This document shows, piece after piece, positions 1 to 11,055 of a stretch of 64,000 bases of DNA. The notes under the pieces are model-generated. The model saw nothing but the letters and a program-made list of their open reading frames with translations. It was not told the DNA's origin and ran no database searches. Source of the DNA: Aplectana chamaeleonis. Taxonomy: Eukaryota; Nematoda; Chromadorea; Rhabditida; Cosmocercidae. The first letter of the stretch is position 1, and the number at the start of each line of letters is the position of its first letter. The stretch lies in NCBI GenBank assembly GCA_029168955.1, contig JAPDOI010000173.1, positions 709,501-773,500 on the forward strand, read 5' to 3'. The position numbers and the translations under genes were made by a program.

Positions 1-922
1 ACTTCGTAGGCCCGACAACACCACCAAGGCCCACGTGTCTGCATCAGGCATGTGCGAAAAACTTTGAAACCGAGAAAATCGAAAAAAAAAATTCGGTTCT
101 GAATTCGAAAAATTCCGAAAAAAGCCGAAAGATTTTTTGTCATTTGAAACGTCTTATTTTCGTAATTGCGTATTATTGACTGGAAAAACAAGGCAACGTA
201 ATCGGAGTGCTTCAAATAATGACAGAATTATGTTTTCTTAGTGAGAAAAAAAGCATACCCAATCAGCGTAGCAATGTAAGGAATTTTACCCTTGTTGCAG
301 TGTCGAATCCTGGCAAAATTGTAACGCTGAACACTTTCTTAAATTCTTATTGTGAACTTCTTGTTTAAAACTGCGGTGGTTCCCTGAACAATCACATCCA
401 CGTTTTTTCACGTTTTTGATCGAAACTGTGGGTTTGAAGGTCGTCCCGAACTTTATGAAAAAAAAACGAATTCATAGAAGTTGGAAATCGTGGGCAAGTC
501 ATAGATCGAAACGTCACAAACGTTGTACAGAGACGAAGATCAATAGTTCTTGATGCATAGCACACCCTTGCGTGAATTTCTGGTGCTGTCATGTTGAATA
601 TCAGTGTGAACGATCGCGTCGTCGTCAACACTGACCAGTAGCTTAGTCTCCCGGCGCTATTGGACGGTCATGGCCGCGACGCAACCACACGCATTGAGTG
701 GTGGTGTCTACACAGGGGTTATGTTCAAACAATTTTGCTGGATGAATCTATACATGATGCCGTTCGCCTAGAAAGTTTTTATTCGCATTTTTTTGTATGG
801 ATCGATAGAGGGAGCAGAAGAATTTAGGCTGACTTCCGCTTGAAAATTATGAGTCTCCAAAGAGCGATTCTCGACGTCTTTTGCATGAACACTCTGAACG
901 AAAACGAATTTTCCTGATCTTA

Positions 923-1525
923 AAGCAGTGTTCACAATAGATTGCGCTTTTGATATCTCTTCCGTTCAAGGAAACCCTGGTGCCCTATATAGCAAGGCAT
1001 GCTTGAAGAAAACGCGAAAGCCGTGTTTTGATGCTAAAAGAGGGCCACACTTCCTTACGTTGACTTTTGAGCGTGGAGGAATTAACCGCTACGAGTGATG
1101 CTAAAGCCTATCTTGCTCGGATGAGTACGGGCGGGGTAAAGAACGGAGCGGCCGGTCATAGCAAAATATAACAGTTGTAAGGAGATTTTGACATGATAAG
1201 TTAGATAAGCCTTACTTCGACCGGCTCAAAATAGGGAAGCTAGGCTATACCTATCAATGCAATCAAGCGGTTTAGCTAGCTTATCAGTACTTCCTTGACT
1301 TGACTACTCCATGTTATCACAACCTCGAGTGTTCATTTCTTCAGGTCGAGGAGCGGAAAGGGGACATGATGCGTTTCGGTTACCTCAGAACGCTTCTTTG
1401 CTTCCGTAATTTAGCCATTCCTAGCTCTTTTTAAACCATTTTTTCGTCACTAAAAGCATAGAATTCTTCTCGCCTATCACTTTACTGCGAAAAGTCATCG
1501 AGAATGATTATCGTGAACGCTGCTT
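923..1525. mobile_element. Degenerate AAGGCAG-type MITE inside hAT-like element 1
   Basis: The start resembles AAGGCAGTGTTCAC (here AAGCAGTGTTCACAA) and the end reads ATCGTGAACGCTGCTT. The interior around 985-1095 matches, in reverse orientation, the better-preserved copy at 45876-46312, including the stretch CAAGGCATGCTTGAA. An unrelated patch at about 1110-1250 looks like a later insertion. It has no coding capacity and is clearly old. Confidence 0.55.
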
Positions 1526-1894
1526 CCAAAGTACCTCTGCAGGTTATCAGCTATGCGGAATCGATTAGCGTTACTAGATTGGTGATGTTTGCGCCCGAAG
1601 CGTCGAATTTTATATTTTTGGTTCTTCGGAGGATTATTCCTGGAAGTTATGGCCATGCTCAAAAGATGCGCCGAGTCGTTTTAGTCTGCTGATAAACAGG
1701 AAATTCAAGAAATTTCGACTCCATCAGTCTAATTTTTAATCGAAAGTCATGTAGTAGAAGGAACCGTTGTGCGAGGGGCAGATCATACGTTTGCTTCTGC
1801 TCGAAATGATTACGAAATGAAATCAGAGACGTGTGCAAACTTGCTGCAGACATCTGTAGGCAGCGAAGAATCGTACTGCAAGTCGCATCGGAAC

Positions 1895-2794
1895 CAGGGG
1901 TGTGCATTTTCCGTTTATCGATTTACCGATTTTCCGGATTTACCGGTGTTTTTCGGTAAATTTTGATTTACCGATTTACCGAATTTTTCTCGAAATTTAC
2001 CGAAATTTCTACCGAAAAAAATTGGGTGTTTTTTTTGCCTAATCGGCCTAATTCTTACTCGTATTTCAGTGTTTGCTACTGTTAAGGCATGTATTTGGTG
2101 CGGTATCCTTCTTCATCCTTCTTTTTGTTACTCTTTTTAAGCCTTTGGCTTACTTTTTGAATGTTTATACATACGATCTCTTCACCTTTTGAGTCACGTG
2201 GTTTTTCTTATCGAGATACTACTCCGAGAAATACATATTTTATTCAAAAATGCCAACGGGTTTCAAGGCAGCAGAGTCTTGAAGCAGATATTTCAGGAAC
2301 TGGGAAAATTCTTTTCGAAGCCCCCGACACAACACTGAATCCACTGCAGTTCTGGAACGACTCAATTGTTAAATCATCGTATACGCACCTTTCCTCACTG
2401 ACCGATTTGTACTTTTACGCGCCTCCTGGCACAGTTGAGGCGGGAAGTATGTTTTTCTCAGCTGGCCTGATTTTGAGTGGCTACAGAAAGGCCTTCATGA
2501 CAGGAAATTTTGAAATGTTACTTTTTCTCAAAATCAACGTCCCGCTGATTGGGTTCAGCCGTTGAGCCCATTTTAATATTTAAAACTCACTCATTGTTTG
2601 CACTATCCTCATGCGTTTTTGAAAGTGAAATATAAATATTATTGGTTATTTGTGCTATCCAATGGAATAGGCACCAGAAAGTCGAAGTCAGATATTTTAC
2701 CGAATTTTCCGTTTTTACCGTATTTACCGAAAAATAATTTCGGTAAAAAGTTTCGGTAAAAAATTTACCGAAAAGAATTTTCCGCACACCCCTG
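1895..2794. mobile_element. hAT-like non-autonomous element 2 (nested)
   Basis: The ends are CAGGGGTGTGCA and, reversed from the right, CAGGGGTGTGCG. The flanks are a perfect 8-bp duplication, ATCGGAAC at 1887-1894 and 2795-2802. The subterminal DNA is an array of a TTTACCGA motif at 1910-2020 and 2695-2785. Open frames inside (for example 2161-2565) match no family I know and probably arise by chance. It is 900 bp long and younger than its host element at 45-2914. Confidence 0.82.
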
Positions 2795-3616
2795 ATCGGA
2801 ACCACAAATTTCGAACCGAAAAAAACCGGAAAAATATTTTAATTCGTTTTTTTTCGATATTGATTTTTCTCGCCAAGGGCGAAAAACCGAAAAATCGAAA
2901 AACGCACAACCCTGGTCTGCACCTCAGGCTGGGTAAAACTTAATGATTAGTGAATATCGAGTAAATTAGAATTATGCACGTAAAGAAGATACAAGAAGAT
3001 CAGAAGCAGATCAGAGGTAAGGCCACAATCGGGACTTCAAGAAAAGAAGAAAAAACAGAGAAAAAACAACAGATTCAAGCATAGGATACTTAAGCATAGG
3101 ATGGTGATAGGCAAATTGTGATAGATGCCTGACGAAGGGCCGGCCCATTGAACGCGTTCGGCTTCCTGTATATCTCAAACTGCACGTTTTTGATCCGCCA
3201 AACTCCGCTTACAGCATAAGACTGGTCTAAGCAAGGAGTGGGAAGAAGAAACGATTTTTCGTTTTGATCACGTACGATGTTTTCAAGAAAGTACAAACAA
3301 AACTAAGACAGTCCGAGCTCCTGAAATTATGGAATTCCGAGAACATAAATAATAGTTCTTTTAACACTTTGAGTTCGCTATTGCTAGTGACAGATATGTG
3401 GCATTGCACTGGGTAACGTGGTTTCTGAGAATTACGGTGGTCATAAACAATGACACGCCCTGCAGGGCACAAAAAGCGACTTAATTTCGATATTTTCTGG
3501 AGAAGAGTCTGCGCATCGGTAAACAAAAAGCTACTGAAAAATGCTGGCATCTCGCGTCAACCGGTGGAACGGTAATTCTTCAACGCACAACCCTGTCGGT
3601 AACGTGTTGTTTTTAG

Positions 3617-3755
3617 GCTGAAGGAAGTTGCCCGTCCTTCGACTCGCCCTCCTTCCCCGCCTCACGACCTTCCTCCTCCACCTCCCCAACTCGTAACAAC
3701 CACAACTCGAATTTCAACTCCGCTATCATCGTCATCATCGACCCAAAGAAATGAG
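3617..3755 (+). CDS. Internal exon A of the large coiled-coil gene (Pro/Ser/Thr-rich segment)
   Basis: This exon encodes about 46 residues of the N-terminal half of a large protein I do not recognise. It opens after TTTTTAG and closes before GTACTATA. The first base completes a codon begun in an unseen upstream exon. The frame then reads ...RPSTRPPSPPHDLPPPPPQL and ends with a Ser/Thr run, finishing in phase 0. The Pro tract and Ser/Thr bias suggest a disordered linker, perhaps one that binds SH3, WW or EVH1-type domains (inference). The other two frames are worse: one reaches a stop at the exon end. Phase 0 matches the next exon at 9839. A solitary hAT-type terminus (3584-3595) lies only about 20 bp before the acceptor. 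Codon use differs clearly from the AT-rich surroundings. Confidence 0.68.
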
Positions 3756-4256
3756 GTACTATATACAGTATACTTGAGCATTGAATAATTTCGAATCATC
3801 TGATAAATGAATTATTCTCCTAAATGTTAAAATGAATCGAGTTTTATCTGGTTTTCAGACAACAAGTAAGGGGAAACTTATCATAGGGTAGGTTAGAGTG
3901 AAATCATTTGCATTTATTGAATTACAATTATCAATTATTCGAAAAAAAATAGTCGACTTCGACTAATAGTCTACTTTTTTCCTGAAGAACTGATATTTGT
4001 GATTTTGTGAGAGCACAGAATTCTACTTTGCCATGAATTATGAGAAGACTACCCCTAACTTGATTTCTGAGAACCGAACTTAGCTCAAACCATTCTGGCT
4101 CTGAAGAGGAAAATTGATTTTTTTGATGATTCGAAATTATTCGATGCCCAGGTATAATATACAGTAGTGGTCAAATCTATAGACATGGCCTTTTCGCGAA
4201 TAGTGTTTTTAGACATATCTCAGCCTGGGCTCAGCGAAACTTGATGAAACTTAGGT

Positions 4257-4895
4257 ATGGTAAGGTGTATCGCAAACCTTGCTTTACACATACACAGGCT
4301 TAATTTTGATTTCGCAGTTTTCAAATATGGAGTTTATTTATAATTTCGTGGTAAAATTTCAAAATAGAACTATACCCTCGGAACATAGCTATTGAAATCC
4401 CAAACCCGTAGCACATATTCGCTCTTCTGAATCGTTGTAATACGTTGTGGGGAAATGATCCCTACCAGAATTTTTCTTCAAATGAATTCAAAATAAAATT
4501 GTGCATTTTTGCACCTATCACGTATCCCTTTCCGACGTTAATGAGAAAGATCTAAATTCATGTCCCTGTTGTACGTTGTGGAAGCCAATAAATTACGCAT
4601 TTTAGAACGGTTCTGAGGCGAATAATTTTATGGGGGTAAATTTAAAAAAAACCCATAATCTGTTTAATTTTCGATCCTCACAAAAGTTTTGATAGAGATT
4701 ATTTTCTCACAATTTATAGTACGGTTTGGAAGATTCTCTATTCGCAAATAAGTGCTACGGATTTGTAATTGTAATAGCCATGTTTTGAGGGAATAGTCCT
4801 CATTTGAAATACGAAATTGCAAATTAATTCCATATTTAAAAACTGCCCGCTCAAAACTTAAGCTTGTGTATGTGTAAAGCAAGGTTTGTGGTGTC
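4257..4895. repeat. Imperfect inverted repeat (foldback) with TTTACACATACACA arms
   Basis: The stretch around 4257-4345, containing CCTTGCTTTACACATACACA, is repeated in reverse complement around 4815-4895, with arms of about 85 bp. Just upstream, 4163-4190 contains CAGTAGTGGTCAAATC, which looks like a Tc1/mariner terminal repeat, but no matching right end was found. It is probably a broken Tc1/mariner-derived element. No transposase frame is visible between the arms. Confidence 0.5.
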
Positions 4896-4899
4896 CTAT

Positions 4900-5845
4900 A
4901 ACTGCTTTTGTCTTTCTGGCACATATTCGAAGCGTACGCAGAGGTAACCGCGGGCTAAAACTTCTCCGCCAACGCGTAGCTAAATGCCTCACACGGAAAC
5001 CAGAGATGCCCAGGGTTTCGGAGGCATCTAGTCTAATTTTGACGCGAGAATTTACATAAATTACGGAAAGTTTAGCCTCAGTTGGCGAAATTTTAGCTAC
5101 AGCGCCCGCATATTCTTCGTAAATTCTCGCTACAGCACCCGCATATTCTACGCTTACTCTCGCTGCAGCACTCGGTCGATCGACCCACCCAGTCCGTATT
5201 AGAAAGACGATCCTCGCTGCGATCGAGCGCATCGCCGTTTCTTCCCCACGGCCTGCAGCATACCAGCGGCCAAAATTATCCCTTGCAAGGTCTTGCAGAG
5301 AGCGACACGGGGTCACCCTCCACGACCACCCACAGAACGTCAAGTTCTCCGTGGGTTGACTGGGCCAAAACTGTTCAAACCGCATCCCTGCGTTCCGCGT
5401 AGCCAACGCGGGTTTGAGATTGATTTCAACACAGGCTGTCGCGAAATCTGTAGATGCTCGCTACAAAACTATAGCGAGAATATACGGGTTTAGCGTCAGA
5501 GAGAACAATGGTTCGAACGACACAAAAATATGCGGGTTTTAGCTATCGTAGCTAAAACCCTTAAATTCTCGCTACATGGAATGGGGCGGCGTTTCAGGCC
5601 GCGCCCTCGGAGGCATCTAGCTACTCATTGGCAGAGTTAGCAAAAGGCGTAAGCTTCGCACACAATCATACATATCGCATTTTTTCTTTAGAAGTGCATG
5701 TGCTATTACATTTTTCCCCTAGCCTCTTTTCTAGGCATATTTTTCTGACTGTTGTTACTTCGGAAAGATAGTGAACTACTACTATTCAGCTCAGTTTTAA
5801 GTTCTCGATGAGAGCTCCGAAAAAAGAGCTGTTAGAGTTCGGTTA
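4900..5845. other. Intronic DNA with short internal repeats
   Basis: No supportable exon was seen. A short motif (CTCGCTACA, CCCGCATATTCT) recurs at about 5095-5150 and again, partly inverted, at 5455-5575. CGGAGGCATCTAG occurs as a direct copy near 5020 and 5608. This may be a small unrecognised repeat element. The long minus-strand open frame at 4858-5406 is made of these repeats and is not called as a gene. Confidence 0.4.
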
Positions 5846-6470
5846 AAGGCAGTGTCCACGATAAAAACCATGTCTGATTTTTTGGTGGAGATCGGCAGCT
5901 GCGGGGCCTAGCGGAACCCTAACGTTGAAAAAAGTGAGAAAAATGAGCTCGGAACGGTCCCCTACGGCCCCAAAGTTGGACATCCGTCAGCTCTTCACAC
6001 CCAGATGCACTTTCCACGCCCACCGACGTGAACAAATGAATGCTCGAGATCGTGAGATGAGCGATGATTTCCGATCAATAGCCCCGTTCTTCCCTTTATT
6101 CCCAACTTCTCTCTTTACTCACTAGGGACCACTTCGAACATAAAATGGAGTTTTGAAAAACGGTCTTTTGAGGGTTGTAGAGGAGTTAAAAAGAAACAAT
6201 TTGAGATTTTAAAATTTCACTCAGTCCTCACGGGTAGATCAAAAACGATCAAAAAAGGAAAGAGACCAGAGCGTTGGATTGGGAGGACATAGCACAAATG
6301 TGAGCTATACAGTGGCCTTGAAATCATCTGAAAAGGTTCTCCTAAAAGTTTGAAGGTGAAATCTAGCTAGGTTCTCGAGTTATGACTTATTCATTGATCC
6401 CCTGAACAATGCTCGTTGCATTCAAACCACCGATCACTGCAATGTGATAGTCGGGGTGATCTAGCAGCAC

Positions 6471-6540
6471 ACCGTGGCTCAGTCGGTTAGGCGTTGGATT
6501 ACGAAGCAATCGAAAGAAGGTTCGAATACTGCGGGTTCAT
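6471..6540 (+). repeat. tRNA-derived sequence with Pol III A and B boxes (SINE-like or tRNA relic)
   Basis: TGGCTCAGTCGG at 6475-6486 fits the tRNA A box and GGTTCGAATAC at 6519-6529 fits the B box, about 32 bp apart. The intervening text (GTTAGGCGTTGGATTACGA) looks like a D-loop to anticodon arm. The acceptor stem does not pair cleanly and no CCA-compatible end is seen, so a functional tRNA is unlikely. A tRNA-headed SINE or tRNA pseudogene inside the Tc4/Tc5-like element is the best reading. Confidence 0.55.
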
Positions 6541-6797
6541 TACTGCATTATGGCTGGTAGTAATGACATTTCTATGTGTTCACCTTACTTGTTTTGAGTT
6601 TTAACAGTGTCTCTTGTTTTTTATACCTTTTTTCTTGTATCGCAGAGGTAACGTGATATAAACGGAGAACGGTTTACATCAATGTTGGAAACTAGAAATT
6701 CCGAGGTTTCGACAATTGCTAGAATATCAAGAATACCCTTAACCTTTTCCCCCACATATGCCACAGAAAACCGTCCTTAATTCGGTGAAACACTTTA

Positions 6798-7243
6798 AAG
6801 GCAGCGTTCACGATGATCATCCTCGTTGACTTTCCACAGTGAAATGATAGGCGAGAAGGATCCTAGGCTCCCAGTGTCGAAAGAACGGTAGAAAACGAGC
6901 CAGGAGCTGCAAAATGATGGCTGCAAACAAGCGTTTTGGTGCCCCAGACACGCCCGTGCCCCAGATCCGCCCCTCGAAAGGAACAAATGAAGACTCAGAT
7001 TATAGGAATGATCAAGTGAAGGAAATGCTGATAAGAAAGCTGTTTGCTTCATTGCACTGATATGTATCATCCTTCTAGCGGTCAATTCCTACACGCTCAA
7101 AAATCACCGTGAACACGAGAGGGCCTATTTTTGCTAAAACGCGTATTTCGTGTCCTTTTCAAGCGTGCTTCGCTATATAGTTCACCAGACCTTTCGTAAA
7201 CCGTGGAGATATCGGAACTGAGATTTATCGTGGACACTGCCTT
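6798..7243. mobile_element. P1-family MITE, AAGGCAGCGTTCACG subtype
   Basis: The ends are AAGGCAGCGTTCACGATGA and, reversed, AAGGCAGTGTCCACGATAA. TA flanks both sides (6796-6797, 7244-7245). It is 446 bp and closely similar throughout to the copy at 45876-46312. It is nested inside the Tc4/Tc5-like element and is therefore younger. No coding capacity. Confidence 0.8.
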
Positions 7244-7679
7244 TAAGGGACTCATTTTGATATATTACGCTAGAAAAAAGTTCGGACAAAATGAAACTTC
7301 GTGGACTTGTTCCTTGATCAATGACCAATCTTTTTAGAATTAATTGTTGTAAACAGAAGTGGGTTTACCTAAACTACAAAATCCATTGAAGCAACCTAAT
7401 ACTTTAGCGCATGGCTCGAAGACTCAAGAAAAGTGTTTCGTTATCAATTCCAGAATTTGGAGTAGAACAGAACCACACTTTTGAAAACATTCTGGTTTAA
7501 ATGTAGTTTTCTAGTGCCATTTGGACGTAGAATCCGAGTATGCTCTCCGCAGCTTCTCTGAAAAATAGAGAAGCTTTAATGAAAAGAAGTTATAGTCGTT
7601 TTTCCAAGCCTCGCGACAAGGCAAGGGTACCCATCAAGGAATTTTTAGGGTGGTTTGGAGAAAATTTTCGGATTCGGCT

Positions 7680-8155
7680 CAAAACTTGTATGTAGGGGTA
7701 ATCTAGGGTGCTGAACACGAATCTAGAGATCGTTTTCCGAAATTCTGAGGTTTACTGTAGTTTACGGTAGTTGTCATGACATAGAGGGCCTAAAACTACC
7801 TTAATAATTCGAAAATTGACAAGTGAACATCAAATTCGCATTCAGCACCCCGAATAACCCCTGCTCAGAAATTTTGAGTCAATTCTGAGACTTTCACCCA
7901 ACTACCGTATACCCACCGTAATCTACCGTAATCTGTCGAAAATCGATAAACTGACCTCAGATTCGTTATGAGCACTTTAAATAACCTCCGAAAGCGAAGT
8001 TTGAGTCCTAAATTTTTTCTCGACCTTTGGAGCCCCATGAGGTAAGAAGCTCAAGGCCATTTTTGGGGGTTCAGAGGTCGAATTTTTTTTTCGCCCAAAA
8101 TCAGGCCCAGGGGTAATTTGGGACGCTGAACACGAATATGGGGTCCGTTTCCTGT
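7680..8155. repeat. Alternating direct and inverted copies of a GGTGCTGAACACGAATC motif
   Basis: A motif of about 45 bp built on GGTGCTGAACACGAATCT occurs at about 7708-7735 and 8125-8150 on the plus strand, and in reverse at about 7828-7860 and 7955-7985. Related copies lie at about 12115-12145, 17590-17625 and 17755-17790. It appears to be a subterminal or internal unit of a dispersed repeat. Confidence 0.5.
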
Positions 8156-9136
8156 TTCTCAGCGGATTTCGTCAGGTTAGGGTGCATTGAATGGCATTTT
8201 TCCTACCGCAACCCATTGTTTTGGTGGTTTTTGATCTACCCGTGAGGACTGAGTGAAATTTTAAAATCTTAAATTGTTTATTTTTACGCCCTTTACAACT
8301 CTCAAAAGACCGTTTTTCAAAACTCCATCTTATGTTCGAAGGTGTCCCTTGTCAGGTCAGCTTGCATACATCGGCTGCAAAAGACGGAAGTTACAGGCCT
8401 CGGACAATTAGTCCACCATTTTCCCTAGCTAAGTTTTTGAGGGACCATAACTCCGTTTCTAGATGGTTTTGTACGATTCCAAAAACATCATTGGAATCAG
8501 CATGGGACCGTCTTCAAGATAGGCGGAAAAGCAGAAAAACTATTCTTATCGTGAACACTGCCTTTAAGTAGTCGCTTGCGCACTCGTTATGATTGTCTTT
8601 GTTTCCGTAGTCGCCGTTCACGTTTTCCGTCAAGTCCGTTTCTCCTAACATTTCCACCACTAATTTCCACCCTCTTCTTTAGATAAACCTCTGATAGAGG
8701 TTTACCTGAAATAGAAAGTGTACTTCTATTTACTACTCACACTTTGGCGAGATACTTCCCGTAAACAAGGGCGCAACGTCCGCAGATTTGGCTGGGGAAC
8801 TTCTGCCGAATTCGGGGAGGCGAGAGAAGTTTCCCACAGCAGGTCTTCTCTTGTTCTCCCGACTGCGGGTCCTCCCTTGTTCTCCGGACTGCAGGTCTCC
8901 CCCATGGTATCCCATTCAAACATCCGTGGCTCACTGATTGATCAAAAGTCAGTTCACGACAACTAGCCGCCTTCGACAAGCTGGAATAGTGGCAGAAATT
9001 ATGACCTTTGACATCGGGTTGGAGTGAAGCTTAGTATCTTCTCTAAAATCCGGACAGAGCACACTTCGCAGGTCTTGAGAGGCAGCTCTGCCCGTAAAAA
9101 TTGTGACGTGCGAGACCACAACGATACTGGGCAATT

Positions 9137-9445
9137 TATAGTTTACCGCGATGTTAAAAGGATATGATGCGGTTGCGGACTCGTGGTAACATACGGTAGT
9201 CTGATTGTGTTATCGCTCATTTCTTTTTTTGAATTAACTAAGGTTGGACGGTGAGTTACTGTTTCCACCATCACATTTTCTCTGTTTTCATTGCTTCCAG
9301 AGATGAAGTCGTATCGGTGAAGACACAGGCTCACTAATTTATCACAGCTGCTTTGGGAAAAATGAGTGATGCCACAAACAGACTGCCGTATGTTAGGGCG
9401 AGTCCGCAACCGCACCATGTCCTTTTAACATTGCGGTAAACTATA
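9137..9445. repeat. Small foldback MITE (TATAGTTTACCGC arms)
   Basis: The roughly 85-bp left arm at 9137-9222 (key stretch GCGGTTGCGGACTCG) is reverse-complemented at about 9360-9445. The outermost bases are TATAGTTTACCGC and GCGGTAAACTATA, so a TA duplication is plausible. No coding sequence lies in the loop. Confidence 0.72.
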
Positions 9446-9838
9446 CATCAACGTCTACGTTGCGGCTTTGTTTTCGCGTTCGTCATGCTCGGGGGAGGCA
9501 AAAATTGCCCCTGAAAGGAATTTTTCTTCTGCTCCCCCTTCCCCCGTCCCCGCCCCACCCCAAACAAATGTTTCAAACGTCTTTTGTTGTGATGAATTCG
9601 AGGGGAGAACGGTGAGACGTTACCTTCGTAGCGGACTTCTCTCCGTTCTCCCCTCTACCAAGTGATAACGACCAAGTGAGGTCCGTTCTTTTCGGGAACT
9701 TCCCCATCCTTGTGTGAGCAGCCTTCCTGTCTCAAGTAATATAGTGCGATAATGGTACAACATTTCGATTTTAAGCTCGATTATTTTTTCATCGTCTGTC
9801 GTCGTGGTAGTCGTTTTTTTTACAGTTGAGTGTTTCAG

Positions 9839-10019
9839 AGGGAATACCAGTACACAACTGGTAAGGCCTTTGTTCCCACTCACAATTTGAATCGCGTGGC
9901 CGATCTACCAGAACTTGCACCATCGAAGGTCACCACCACACCGTCTCCGCCTTCTTTTTCTCCTGCAATGAACACATTAGGAGGAGGAAGATTGCAATTT
10001 CTCACCAATGATCGACTAG
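9839..10019 (+). CDS. Internal exon B of the large coiled-coil gene
   Basis: This exon encodes about 60 residues. The acceptor used is GTGTTTCAG (9830-9838). A nearer TTTTACAG at 9825 would put a stop in the frame dictated by exon A. The phase-0 frame runs REYQYTTGKAFVPTHNLNRV, continues through a Thr/Pro/Ser-rich stretch and a GGGR segment, and ends one base into a glycine codon before GTATGT, a strong donor. That leftover base is completed by the two bases GA that open exon C at 31455. The composition suggests a mostly disordered segment. I recognise no domain. Agreement of phase on both sides is the main evidence that this belongs to the same gene. Confidence 0.75.
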
Positions 10020-11050
10020 GTATGTGCGTTTGGTGTTTCTGAACGATTGGCATTATTTTTTTCTGAATGGTTATCTGAAATATGTAGCAGACGTCACATT
10101 TCCCGTCCGGCATCTTACTTCCACTGAATACGCTTATGACCAACTATGAGAAGTATTCTGGTGCGAGTATCGAGTAAATCTTTTGCATGAACATTTTTTT
10201 TGAACTAGTGTTGCGCTGGGTTAACTAAACTCTCTACTCCAGCTTTTTTCGTTCCTTTTCACTTGAGAGTCTTGTATTAGCGTTCGTCGCCTAGAACTCT
10301 CGAACACGCTTTTGTTTCTTATTGAAAATGCTGCTTCCTTCTCAAATGATGGGGATGGCTCATGGTGAATAATAGCGAGGAATAATGTGGTATCATGTGG
10401 AAGACTTTTTGACGTAGCGAAAATTCGAGTTCCTTGATGTTCCTCCGAAATTTGAGCGTAGATCAGGATTTAGAACAGAAGGGTAGTCAATGCGATTCAC
10501 GTTTATTTTCTGTCCTTTTTCGAATGTGGATTTTTCTCCGGTTCAATCAGATACAGTTGGCACATGCAGTGCCGGTTATTTATTCATTGGGAACGGCAAG
10601 CGCATTGAACACCAAATAACCATTATCTACAGAAATCATTAACAGGATCTAACACAGTACAATACTGTTTCCCAACGCTGACTTAAAAGCACAACAGCTT
10701 CTTCCCTGCGATGCGTTTGATACCCCACAAGGCAGAAGGTGTTAAGAGAAATGTAGCTTGATTCAACCCTAAAAGTGAAACAATAGACTACAATATTCTT
10801 CTTTTCGTGGTCTTCTCACTTGTGGTTTTCTCTTGTATGTGCACAATGCGTTGACGGAAATTTGGTGCACGTAGGATGGCAGGTGCACCGAGTTTGTCTC
10901 GACCTATCGCGCACTGACAACATTGTGATCCGTCTCGGCAATGTCTGGAAGGGTGCCATTTTGCTTTGGAACCAGATTTCTGCTTTGGCTTAAGCTGGCA
11001 TCCATCACTTTTCTCTCGTTATTGTAATTATCTCTGTGCTACTCTTCGGC
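10020..11050. other. Intron DNA, nothing recognised
   Basis: AT-rich sequence downstream of exon B. The only open frames are short and look random. No inverted repeat, tandem array or RNA gene is evident. Confidence 0.5.
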
Positions 11051-11055
11051 ACCTT

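Larger units (their letters stand above)
45..2914. mobile_element. hAT-like non-autonomous element 1 (outer)
   Basis: The left end reads CAGGCATGTGCG and the right end, reversed, reads CAGGGTTGTGCG. The flanks are GTCTGCAT (37-44) and GTCTGCAC (2915-2922), an 8-bp target duplication with one mismatch. CAGGG-type ends with an 8-bp duplication are the hallmark of hAT transposons. Both subterminal regions (about 57-135 and 2805-2905) are runs of a CGAAAAA/CCGAAAA motif. No transposase is visible. The element is interrupted by a second hAT-like copy and contains a decayed MITE. Unpacked length is about 1.96 kb. Confidence 0.75.
6122..8351. mobile_element. Tc4/Tc5-like foldback element, non-autonomous
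   Basis: The ends are CTAGGGACCACTTCGAAC and, reversed from the right, CAAGGGACACCTTCGAAC. The arms extend about 140 bp (6122-6262 against 8214-8351). It is flanked by TCA on both sides (6119-6121, 8352-8354), and the reconstructed empty site reads CTCAG. From family knowledge, C. elegans Tc4 and Tc5 insert at CTNAG and duplicate TNA, which fits exactly. No transposase frame remains. Inside are a tRNA-like sequence and another MITE. Confidence 0.68.
5846..8564. mobile_element. P1-family MITE split by a Tc4/Tc5-like insertion
   Basis: The ends are AAGGCAGTGTCCACGATAA and, reversed from the right, AAGGCAGTGTTCACGATAA, bounded by TA on both sides. Removing the 2230-bp insertion at 6122-8351 and its 3-bp duplication leaves 486 bp. 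That is essentially the size of the uninterrupted copies at 17074-17559 (486 bp) and 24048-24544 (497 bp). It carries no coding sequence and was presumably mobilised by a TA-targeting Tc1/mariner-type transposase (inference). Confidence 0.82.

Noticed and set aside
4858..5406. 182-residue minus-strand open frame
   Set aside because: Built from short internal repeats, no start context, no recognised motif.
8718..8979. Four overlapping open frames on both strands
   Set aside because: They arise from a short imperfect duplication (about 26-bp units around TTGTTCTCC.GACTGC). Multiple simultaneous open frames argue against coding.
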